Source of the DNA: Henricia sp. BOLD:AAB3569
Lineage: Eukaryota > Echinodermata > Asteroidea > Spinulosida > Echinasteridae
Length of the DNA stretch: 64,000 bases
Direction of reading: 5' to 3'
Assembly: GCA_037783545.1 (NCBI GenBank)
Contig: JBBELK010000068.1
Span: 372,001 to 436,000 of the forward strand
Below, in pieces: positions 30,910-42,900 of this stretch. Position 1 is the stretch's first letter. The number at the start of each line of letters is the position of its first letter. The position numbers and the translations under genes were made by a program. The notes beneath the pieces were generated by a model, which ran no database searches, was not told where the DNA came from, and saw only the letters and a list, made by a program, of their open reading frames with translations.

Positions 30910-33900
30910 ATGGCGTCAATGCAGAAACTATCTGCAGACACAGTACGGCTGATCACAAGCTCCCAGGTCATTACGTCTGTCGTCAGTGTCGTTAAGGAAA
31001 TAATTGAGAACTCCCTGGATGCGGGAAGTGACAACATTGAAATCAAGTTGGTAGGTATCTTCCACTGTGCGAGTATCACTGAAAAATTTGAAAACATTTA
31101 TTTTGGATTGTAAGGAATTTCACAGATGCCTGATCCCACCCTTGCCATGCCCATAATCCCTTGCCATGGCCACACCCCTGCCACGCCCATACCCCTGTCA
31201 CGCCCACACCCCTTCCATGCTCACACCTCCATGCCACACCACACCTCCATACCACACGTCCATGCCATGCCCACACCTCCATTCCACACCTCCATGCCAC
31301 GCCCACACCTCCATTCCACACCCCTGCCATGCCCACACCCCTGCCACGCCCACTTGCCACGCCCACTTGCCACACCCTCACCCCCGGCACTTTCCTTGAT
31401 TATTGCTGGTACTTTACATGTTTTCTTGCATTACATGTTTTCTTCCATTACTACTAAAACAATCAAAATGTTAAAATTTATTTACTTTTTATGCAACAGG
31501 AAAATTACGGATTTGATAAAATTGAGGTCCGAGACAATGGGCGTGGCATCAAAGCGGAGGATGCGCCATTCATGGCCAAACGGCATTTTACATCCAAAAT
31601 ACTCAACCATGGCGATCTGGAGTGCTTAGCAACGTACGGTTTCCGTGGTGAAGCTTTGGGGTCGCTCTGTGCCATGTCTTCCGTTAGCATAGTCACCAAG
31701 ACGGCTGGTGAGGATTTTGGCCGCCAGTATGCATTGGACTGCAATGGAGGGGTTGTCACAACAAAACCATCACACCTAGGAAATGGTATGTAGTCTCCCA
31801 GTGGGCATGTGCGAACCAAATACTTACAGACAGCAGAAAGTGCGGTTTCTTTCAAGGACCGTGTCCAGATCACATATTTTGACTCCCCATTTTCTCATGG
31901 GTGTTGAGATTTTAATACCATATCATTTGTCATGTTTTTCTCTAAAATTTCACACTCTCAATCCATATAAACTCCTCAAAAAAAGTTTGGAAAGTCAAGT
32001 TTGACTGACGATTTCTCTCTTGTTACTAAATAATTTCCCTTGAATTTGGTATCATTGGAAAGCCCTGTTATTCCTCTTTACAGTGATGTGTCATTTGTTA
32101 TGATTAATCAATTGGGGGATGTGCAGTATAGCAGAATACAGGGGTGGGTGGAAAGTGAAATGTCACAAAATTCACTGCTATTGTCATGCAGTGCATTCCC
32201 CTTTTGCTTGGAGGATGGGAATGTGTCAATGCACTTTTTGACAATAGCAATGCATTTTGTGACATTTCACTTTACACCCGCCCCCGTATTCACCTGTGCT
32301 GCACATCCCCCAATTGCTTAATCATAACAAATGACACATCATCGTAAAGAGGGATAACAGGGCTTTCCAATGATAAACAATTCATGGAAAATTATTTTGC
32401 AACAAGAGAGAAATCGTCAGTCAAACTTGACTTTCCGAACTTTTTTTGAGGAGTTTATTTTCAAGGATATCATAAAAAACCACCGATGTTACATAAAAAC
32501 AGTGCAGTATTATTACACCAACCTTTTTTGCTTCCACATCCAAATTGGAGATTACAAATTTCCTGTTTTCTTCCAATGGGTAGTATTTTGGGGAGGTTTT
32601 TATATGATTTTTAGGTGAGAACAAAATTATTTTTCTGTAAAAATCTAAACAAGCTCTTTTAACGTATGAGACATCAGCATAATCACTCTTTAAAAAATGA
32701 GGAAGTTGGTTGGTCTTTGGGTGTTTGCATGTCACTAATTAGCCACAAAATTGTCGCTATTCCTTTGCCAAAATCTTCAAATTATAGTTGAGATGGGCCT
32801 CAAAAGTATGTAGTGTTGATTTTCCATGATAAGCAAGTGATTGATCACATTGAATCTCACTTTTGGAAAACAAGACAATTTTGTCATTTCAAACTTAGGG
32901 GCTGTCTAAAGATGTCAACATTTTCACAGTTCTACAGAGAGTAGTATTTTTTCAAGACTCCCCTCCCTCCCCTCCGAAATACTAATTATCAACATTTTTT
33001 AAATATCCACAAAGGTCTGTGGCTACCATGAGCAATTTCATAAATTTATCAACATGTTTCTGTTACTACCATCAAATGTCAACATTTTTTATATAACGCC
33101 CAAGTAGATCCTTGTGATCTGATTGGATGATAGCAGGTCACGTGTCATTCAATATTTAATCCATTTAATGCTACGTCACTAACCGTGCAATTTTGTTCCA
33201 TTTGCCGTGCAATTTTGTTCCATACCTTTTTTTTTTTCATTGAATGTATGACGCGAGCGAGACCCCTGACGGACAATGAAATAAACTCAAAGGGTAAGCC
33301 CGAATAATTTGTAAAAAAAAGTAGGATGACAAGGATCTACTTGGCCGTCATATGGAACATGCAAAGTCCTACGCGACCCTCGAACCACCAACCCCTTCCT
33401 ACACATTGTAGAACCGTGAAACATTGACAACTTTAGACGGCCTCTTAATTAACACTAGATATTTCACATCCATCCTTCTTGTGAATGTATTTTTCCAGGA
33501 ACAACGGTCACTGCCACTCATCTTTTCAATAACATACCAGTCCGCAAGCAGTACTACGCTAACCCAAAAAGGCGACGCGACGAACTTAAGAAAGTGGAGG
33601 ACTTAGTCATGGGCTACGGAGTAGTACGCCCAGACGTGCGCTTTTCGCTCAGTCACGACAAGAGCGCCCTCTGGCAAAAGAGCCGAGCGGCCAATCACAA
33701 GGCTGCGTTACTAAACACGCTGGGGTCTAACGTAATGTCCCAGATGCAGTATGTTAAACAGATGGATGATGAAAGAAGGGTGGGTATAAGTATAAAGACA
33801 GATTACATTATTTGAAAAACAGGAACAACAGCATTACATAACTAAAGAATAATGTTGATAAACTGCCTTGTAGAAATTTCAGCAACAAAAATGCAGTAAT

Positions 33901-36900
33901 ACTTTAGAAAACATTAAAATTCCATGCATAGTTTTTGTGTTGAATGAATGGTAAAAATATTGTCTGCAGATTATTTTTTTTTAATAAAGCACCTTCAGTT
34001 GGCAATCAGAAATGTTCACAGATTTACGCCTAACTTACACAATATAAACATGATGACCGTAGAAAACTTCCCCTGAAATGGTTTTGTCTAAAGTACTATA
34101 GTCTTTAAGAAATGAGTAAAACAATTAGTTTTCGTCTCATGAGACACAAATTCAATTCGCCCAAGTGCCATTTCGTCCCAAACCACTTCGCCCGAGTGCC
34201 ATTTCGCCCCAAATTACTTTGTCCAAACACTACATCGCCCAAATGCCACTTCGCCCCAAAACCACTTCATGCACATGCAGGCCGTGGTTCAGGGCGAAAT
34301 GGTTCAGGGCGAAGTGGTTTTGGGGTGAAATAACTGCAAACCCTCTTTTTACTGTTTTCTCAAAAGTTAGACGAAGTGCGGAGCTGGTTTTTGCTCAGGT
34401 TGGTTTTAATCATGCATATCTTTAATCACACGGGGGGAATGATACAATCGAGATCGTACATGTATGATAACACTCTCAGAATGCATACGACAGATGGCAC
34501 TGAAAGAGTGAAGGATAGAAATGGTTCCAAATGCCCAATGCAATTATTCCGCCTGAGATGATATCTTTTTAAAAGAAAACAGTGAATAAAGATGAACTTA
34601 TATTTATAAATGTGCACTATAACTACAGAACCAGCCTGAATATAACGGCATCTTCGCACAATTTTATACTGTTTTCGGAACATAGATAGAAGTACTGAGC
34701 TGACTTACACACAGGCTGGGTTTTATCATACACATCCTTAATAATCACACAAGGGGATAATGCCATTTTCCAACAGTTTTGAAATAATGTAATCCGTCTT
34801 TAAAAGCTTGCAAAGCACTGAAGGTTTACATTTTTTTTTCTCGTTGGCAGATAACAATAGAAGGCTTTTTTCCAATTGAAAAGGCGGACATCCAGACAGT
34901 AACCAAAGCTCTACCAGATAGGTGCTGGATTGCAGTCAACGATCGGCCCGTCATGTTCAAGGAAATTGAAAAGGTGAGGGGTATTAAATGAGAAAATACC
35001 ACGAATGCGATGTTCACATTATCGCGCAGAAATTGCACTTGTGCTCTGCACTCACTGCTTTGCATGTCCGAGTCACACGTCTTTTCAAAATTGAAAATGT
35101 CACTCTGGTGACTTGGAGCTTCTCTGATACCTCATTAGCTGAGAGTTGGAAAGGTCAAGTGCTCCGTGATCGAAGTTCAATCAATTTGAAATTTTAGCGA
35201 TTCGCTCTGATTATTGTGCGTCACGATAGAGCACACACAGGTGAAGAAAAAAAAGCGTCATGTGGAAACGAATGGCACAGACGCGCGCAAAACAATTTTT
35301 CCGTGTTAATGTCACTGTTGTTAACCCATGCGTAATTGCCGTTTGATCTTGTAGTTTGTGGCGATCTTTAAGAAATGCATTCTTGGTATGTACCTATTCG
35401 CTGGCGGAGTCGTGACGTCACATTGCGGGCGCTGGACCGTAACTATGGTTACTGGTTCACACTTGTTTTACATCCATTGTAGTCAGGGAATATTTCCGAA
35501 ATCTGGGAACTAAATCCTTACCAAATTATTTCTTCACCAAATTGTTATTCAAGGTGTCTAGTAACATCTCCTAAAAAGTTGAAATTCAACTACCCTAGGA
35601 AAACCCTTGACAGCTCTTTAAAGTTGGGGTACCAGGAACTATTAATCCGAAAATATTGAACAATTCAAATACTATATCAACCATCTTGTGGGGGTAAATT
35701 GAGAGGTTTTTCGTGATTCTGGATCAATTGTAAACATTTATTTTGCATCAGATCGACTTTTGAATGACAAACTGTGATGCTTAGATCTTTTTTTGATTAA
35801 ACGTATATATATATAAACATACATATGACTGCGCATTCAATTCGAAGGTAGTAGGCCATGGGCCAGAGACCCCCCCCCCCCCCCCCCCCCTCGAATTGAC
35901 GATACAAGTTACCCCTCAAAATGTAGGTCTTGGTGAGTTCTACACAATGGTACATGAGTTATGTCTTTTAATTCAGTAAGTAGGTCAACATAGGTTAAAA
36001 GGTCAATCTTAAAGGGAGTTTTGCTAAATTCGGTAATCCTCGCCATCAAACAAAACAGACTGTACGTGTAAATTAATAAAGTTTTACTATAACATGATAT
36101 TATTCTGTCTCAACGTATTTTATTCGCCATATAAATACAGGTTAATTTGATTATATTGATAGAAAGGCTTTCTGCCACACCGTGGGAAATATGTGGGTCA
36201 ATATAGCACCAAATTACCCCAACATAAAAAAAACTTACAGGCATGTAAGGGGTGGAGACAATGACTTCTCTAATATAACTGATGATGTCAGATATAGCTA
36301 ATTTTATTATTCATTAATGTGTATAACATGATACTGTGGCAAGACTGGCTGCACCAGTCACCATATGAGCCGCTAAGGCAGGGTGGGCCACTCTGCCAGA
36401 ATTGCCTCCCTGACAACCTGCACTTCTAGGGCTGTTTTTGAGACATGGGGTTCAAAAAGTCTGGTCAGGCCCATGCAGGTTTAATCAGGATAAAAAAACC
36501 TAACAAACTTGGCCATCTCGGTTCAGCCCGAAGCTACCCCGGCTCAGCCCAAAGCCCTCAGGCCCAGTCTGAAGGCCACCCTAGTCCAGCCTGAGGCTGT
36601 GGGATGACTTCGGGCTGGGCCAGGATGGCTTTGGGCTGGGCCAGGATGGCTTTGGGCTGAACTTAACTGGGATGGGCTTCGGGCAGAGCTGAGAATTAAG
36701 GCTTTGGACAAGGTTGGAAGGGTTCCGGGCTGCAATGGGAAGTCTTTAGGTTGGGTCAGGGTGCAGTGGCTTCGGGCTGGGCCTGGGGTGGCTTTAGGCT
36801 GGGCCGGAATGGCTTCGGGCTGGGCTCGGGGTATCTTCGGTTTGGGCTGGGATTAATTTGGGCTGGGCCGGAATGGCTTCGGGCTGGGCTGGGATGGCAT

Positions 36901-39900
36901 ATATGGCTGGGGTTTTGGGGTTTGGGCTGAGCTGGGAGGGCATTATACTTGGCTGAGATGGCTTCGGGCTTGGCTGGAATGGCTTCAGACTGGGCCGAGA
37001 TGGCTTCAGACTTGGCCGGGATGGCTTCGAGCTGGGGTTTTGGGGTTTGGGGTTGGCTGAGATGGCTTCGGGCTTGGCTGGAATGGCTTCAGGTTGGGCC
37101 GGGATGGCTTCAGACTGGGCCGGGATGGCTTCGGGCTGGGGTTTTGGGGGTTTTGGCTGAGCTGGAAGGGCATTGGGCTTGGCTGAGATGGCTTCAGGTT
37201 GGGCCTGATGGCTTCAGACTGGGGTTTTGGGGGTTTTGGCTGAGCTGGGAGGGCATTGGGCTTGGCTGAGATGGCTTCAGACTGGGCCGGGATGGCTTCA
37301 GACTGGGCCGGGATGGCTTCGGGCTGGGCTGGCATGGTTTCGGGCTAAACATGGATGGCTTAGAGCTAGCTGGGCTGGGATGGCTTAGAGCTGGGCTGGG
37401 AAGGCTTCGGGCTGGGCTAGAATGGCTTCACGTTGGGCCGGGATGGCTTCAGACTGGGCCAGGATGGCTTCGGGTTTTGGGGTTGGGCCGAGCTGGGAGA
37501 GCATTGGGCGTGACTGAGATGTCTTCGGGCTGGGCCAGGATGGCTTCAGGTTGGGCCGGGATGGCTTTGGGCTAAAACGGGATGGCTTCGGGCTAAAACG
37601 GGATGGCTTCGGGCTGGACTTGGATGGCTTAGAGCTGGGCTGGGATGGCTTCATGCTGAAGTTTGTCAGGTTTTATCCTGATTAAACATGCATGGGCCTG
37701 ACCAGACCTTTTGAATCCCATGTCTCAAAAACAGCCCTAGAAGTGCAGGTTGTCAGAGGGAGGCAATTCTGGCAGAGTGGCCCGCCCTGCCTTAGCGGCA
37801 CATAAGGTGGGTGGTGCAGCCAGTCTTGCCACAGTATCATGTTATACACATTACTGAACAATACAATTAGCTACATCTGACATCAGCAGTTATATTAGAG
37901 AAGTCATTGTCTCCAGCCCTTCCATGCCTGTACGTTTTTTTTATGTTGGGGTATTTTTGGTGCTAAATTGACCCGCCTAAATTGACCCACGTTGTGGCAG
38001 TAAGCCTTTCTACCAATATAATCAAATTAACCTGTATTGATATGGCGAATAAAATACGTTGAGACAGAATAATATCATGTTATAGTAAAACTTTATTAAT
38101 TTACACGTACATTTTTGTTTGATGGCGAGGATTACCAAATTTAGCGAAACTCCCTTTAAAATTGACCTTTTGACCTCTGTTGACCTACTTACTAAATTAA
38201 AAGACATAACTCATGTACCACTGTGTAGAACTCACCAAGACCTACATTTTGAGGGGTAACTTGTATCGTCAATTCGAGGGAGAGGTGCACGGTGGGTCCC
38301 TCTGGCCCATGGACTACTACCTTTGAATTGAATGCGCAGTCATATGTATGTTTATATATACGTTTAATCAAAAAAAGAGCTAAGCATCACAGTTTGTCAT
38401 CCATAAGTCGATCTGATGCAAAATAAATGTTTACAATTGATTCAGAATCACGAAAAACCTCTCATTTGACCCCCACAAGATGGTTGATATAGTATTTGAA
38501 TTGTTCAATATTTTCGGATTAATAGTTCCTGGTACCCCAACTTTAAAGAGCTGTCACGGGTTTTCCTAGGGTAGTTGAATTTCAACTTTTTAGGAGATGT
38601 TACTAGACACCTTGAATAACAATTTGGTGAATAAATAATTTGGTAAGGATTTAGTTCCCAGATTTGCCAAATATCGGATAATATTCCCTGACTATTGTGT
38701 TTGCGCACAGTGTATTTTACTATTATTCTTTTAGAAGAAAATATTACAAAATAGGGAACATAATGACTTGCAATGGTTTGCTCATACCTACTCTCATAGC
38801 GATACGCTATCCTGCCGCCTTATTTTGTGATGTTTGTAACAGAAAAACGTAACGGAAAATGTTCCCCTTGTGGCTCCTGTGCAAAACGAATGGAGAAACG
38901 TGTTGCCATGCAAGTAGCATGAACCATTGTCAAAGAAGTGAGTGCATCCGCGCGGAAATTGATGTCACACTCTGCCAGCGAATAATGTTTAAATAATGCG
39001 GATGACTTATTATATATGATTTTTTTAAATGCAGTTTTCTTAGGGTACAATTCTTGATCAGAACAGAGGAAATGACAGAAGTGGCTAACGGTGAAAACGG
39101 AAAGTGTCAGGTGAAATATGCTACCAATAGTTTGCTGTAAATGCCAACCTTTTCGCCGTAGACCAGCTTGCAAAATCGAAACTTGATGGACTACAAATTG
39201 TCAGGTCTTCCAATCGGGTCTACTTTTAACCAATGAGATGACAAAAATCTACAAATTCGGTATATAGAACAAATATTGACTGCTTTTTATTCGGGTCATG
39301 GTTAAGATTATTTGCCTCGGCTTCCACCTCGGGGCACAGTCATGGCTTCGAGATCACATTGGGCCTGACTCTCATTGCAGTCAATATTTGTATACGATTT
39401 CCCCTCAATCCTTGTTGTATTTTTACAATGAGGCATACTCTATTTGCAGACGGTAAAACAGGCTTATTGCCAAGCAGCAGGCCGTGACACTGCATCCATC
39501 AGGCATATAGTCATGTTCTTGAGTATCACTCTACCACAGCATCATGTGGATGTGAACCTGGAACCAAACAAAACACGGGTTTTACTTCAGAATCAGGTAG
39601 GTTTATGTAGATCTAGTTTTAGCAGTCCAGACAGATGTCATTAAAGAAATTAATAGAATGTTTAATAATAATTATGGTAGATTTTTGTGTAGCACCCATG
39701 TCTGTCCTGCAGGATACTCCTGGCGCTGTTGCCATTATTACCGCTGCCATCAGGGAATCACCGGAACCATTTCACTTCATCTAGGTGGCTGCCCGGCCAG
39801 GGCACACAACCCTATCAGCACTTAACTCCCCAATTATTGCTCAGGTTGTCGAGGCAATTGATATTAAATGTATTATAAGTGTCTTACCCACGGACACAAA

Positions 39901-42900
39901 CATGTTGACACTAGTCAGACTTGAACCCATAACTTTTCCATCATGACCATTGTCATGTGTACCCACTAGACCACACAAATGCCCCTAGAAAAGGGGGTGG
40001 CATAAAATAATGCAAGAAAAAAAAGGAAAACGGGAGTCAGATTTTTTTTGGGGGGGGGGGGGAAATCCAGACACGTGGTAGTAATGCTTATTACTTGGTC
40101 TAAATTAGCCTTTTAGAAGTATGGCGGAACAAAAGGAGAGGGCACAATTACATTTGGGTATGAATTTTTTTATCAATTGTATTTCTTTCCAAAAACTTGA
40201 TTTAGACAGAATTATAAATAAAATTAATAAGTGTAAAGTGAAAAACTGAGTTATTTTGCATTTTAGTCGATTTTATACCCACTGCAAAGTGCGCCCTCCT
40301 ATTGTGTCCGCCATACTTCAAAAAGGCTAATTGAAGAAACTCGCTTACCAGAAATACACTAAAGTAGCACACTTATCAAGAAAGTTCTTGAATTTTTCCA
40401 GGATGATGTTTTATCAGTACTCTCAGATTTACTGGCTGGCATCTATAGGCTTAAGGCCGATAACCACCCAGCAACACTACCTCGCCAGGAGAACAGTATT
40501 GCTTGCAACACCGAATCTGCACAGGAGGGACAAAAACAATTGGAGGACGATACTTTTTGCGGTACCGGAAATGGTTTGGGAGACGAGGAGGAAATTCATG
40601 GCGCGAAAAACATAAGATCTGCAACTGATGTTGATTCAGAAAATAAAAATATAGTTGTGCAACGACAGAAGAATTTCGACACATTAGTTGCAAGGGAGCC
40701 AAATGAAAAAACGTATCCACATCAAATTGATGCTGATTTATCGATCAATCAAAATCTCCCAATCGCAACTGATACAGCTGTTGATCCTGGAGATAATTTT
40801 GAACTGAATTTTGACGTCTTTGAAGACGATTCTCAACAAGAAAACTTTGATAAAAATACTGCATCAAACACAGTTGATGAACTGCAAAAAGAAGTTAGTC
40901 ACTGCGCGCCTGACAATACACCACATGAGCTCTCATCTAACAAAGCAGCTGATTGGTCAACAAGTGTTGAATCCTGTGAAGGTGTCCAATCAGGGCAAGC
41001 CTCTCTGAGTCTCACCGACTGGAGCAAAGGAAGAGGATTGATAAATGAAGATGGAAAACCAATTGAGCCAGCAGTGCTTCTTGTTCCAAAAAATGCTAAT
41101 TCTGACGATTCTGCAAACAATCACACAGATTTCAACAAAGTTTCAACCAATCGGAGGACTCCATATTTCAATAGTGTGCTTTCAGAATGTGCAGTCAGGA
41201 TACCAGACCGAGAAGCATCAGCAGTAACCAATCAGAAAACGGCAGATTTCTCTTCAGCCAATCGGAACATCAGTGTTAGTGCAAATTATGGTGGTAAATT
41301 ACTAAATGCAGTCAGGATACCAGACCATGAAGCATCAACTGTATCAACAGCAACAACCAATTATCGGGAAGCAACATGTTTGTCATCAGCCAATAAGAAA
41401 TTGGGTAACAATTCAAGTGATGGTGACGTCACACCAAACACACTAGCAGCATCCAATCAGGAAAGCATATCAGTTCCCTTAGCCAATCAGAATGTCAGCC
41501 CTGCCAAACGTAGACTGTCACTGGAGAAGAGAATGGGCAAAGGAACCATGTATGATCTCATTAGTCAGACGCCAGTTCGGAGGCCTCAGACTGCATTTGA
41601 GTTTTTCTCAAAGGATATAAGGCCACAAGGTAAGATTTTGCGATGCGTGTTCATTCAAAATTGATACTTTTGGCTCTGTTTGGTTGATTTTAACATAATT
41701 ACAAAATTGAAGGTATATAAGTCTGTTTTCAATACTGGAGAGACTCTTTCACCAGGATCATAACTCTGTGCAAAGCCAGTTATCTTCTCTCAAAACAAAA
41801 GAAATATCTTAAGACAGATCTAAGCAACAAATAGTGCGACAACATACCTTTCTGAAAACCCTGTGTACAAATTTCCTGATTAACGTATGTAACATAGGAC
41901 ACATACTTTGTGACATTTGTTGGTGTCCTTGTTACACGGTATATTGGAAATTTACACACAGGGCTTTCAGGAAGGTACGTTGTGACACTATTCGTTGCAG
42001 TTCTTTAGCTAAAGTTATCTACTTAGATCTATCTTAAGATATTTCTTTTGTTTTGAGAGAAGATGAATGACCATTGTAAAGAGATATAATCCTGGAGGAA
42101 AAGGTATCTCTAGTATTGAAAACAGAGACATATATATGACAGGATTGATAATTGAAAGATGAATTTAGAAACACAAGAAAATTGCAGTGCCCCAACTGGG
42201 ATTCGAACGTAATATATAATAATGACCTCTATAGTGAATGGGTTGGCATGGATTTTCTCCCCCCCCCCCCCTCCCCCCCCCCCCCCCCCCCCCCCCCCCG
42301 CCCCGCCCCCCATGGAGGTAAGACCTCTCTTCACGATAGGCCATCAGTGTAGCCAATTGGTTGCCATGGATTTGCCCCCCTTCATTGTTGGAAAAAGAGA
42401 GGCAAACACGAGATTGTTGTGGTGCTCCAGCAGGATGCCCATCCTCTTGCAACAGTGCCCCTTTAACGCACTCCCTAACTCCTGCGTACAGTGGCCCTGT
42501 TGAAAAAGGCCCCATTTGGCGGTGGGACTAGCAACAGAAATCTTGTCGCCTCTGCTGGACCAATCAGGACGCTTGGCTGTGCATTGCAGCATGATTGCAG
42601 GCATTCAAATGTAACGCGCGCAGATTGTAAACACCGTGCATGCATGTGATACATGTACTCGGTAATGCTGGCCGTTGTCCGCGTCGGCGATTGGCTGCTA
42701 TTTAAAGCATACTGGGGAATCCGTTCCATTACATTCGTCAGCATGCATCCCTGTTATTAATTTGAAAAACTGCGGAGTAAATAAGGTTCGTCGTTTGAAA
42801 GTTTGGTAGGAATGGGACAGTCATAAGGAACGGAACCCAATACAATTTCTGGAAAGTATAGAAATTGTTTCTTTTCGGCATAACATGACCGAATTGATTA

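Noticed and set aside
31126-31629. 167-codon plus-strand ORF, His/Pro/Thr-rich
   Set aside because: It comes from the C-rich minisatellite of PMS1 intron 1 and enters exon 2 in the wrong frame.
36949-37654. Long open frames rich in Trp/Leu/Gly (plus) or Pro/Ser/Lys/Gln (minus)
   Set aside because: Composition artefact of the G-rich minisatellite in the foldback loop, inside PMS1 intron 4.
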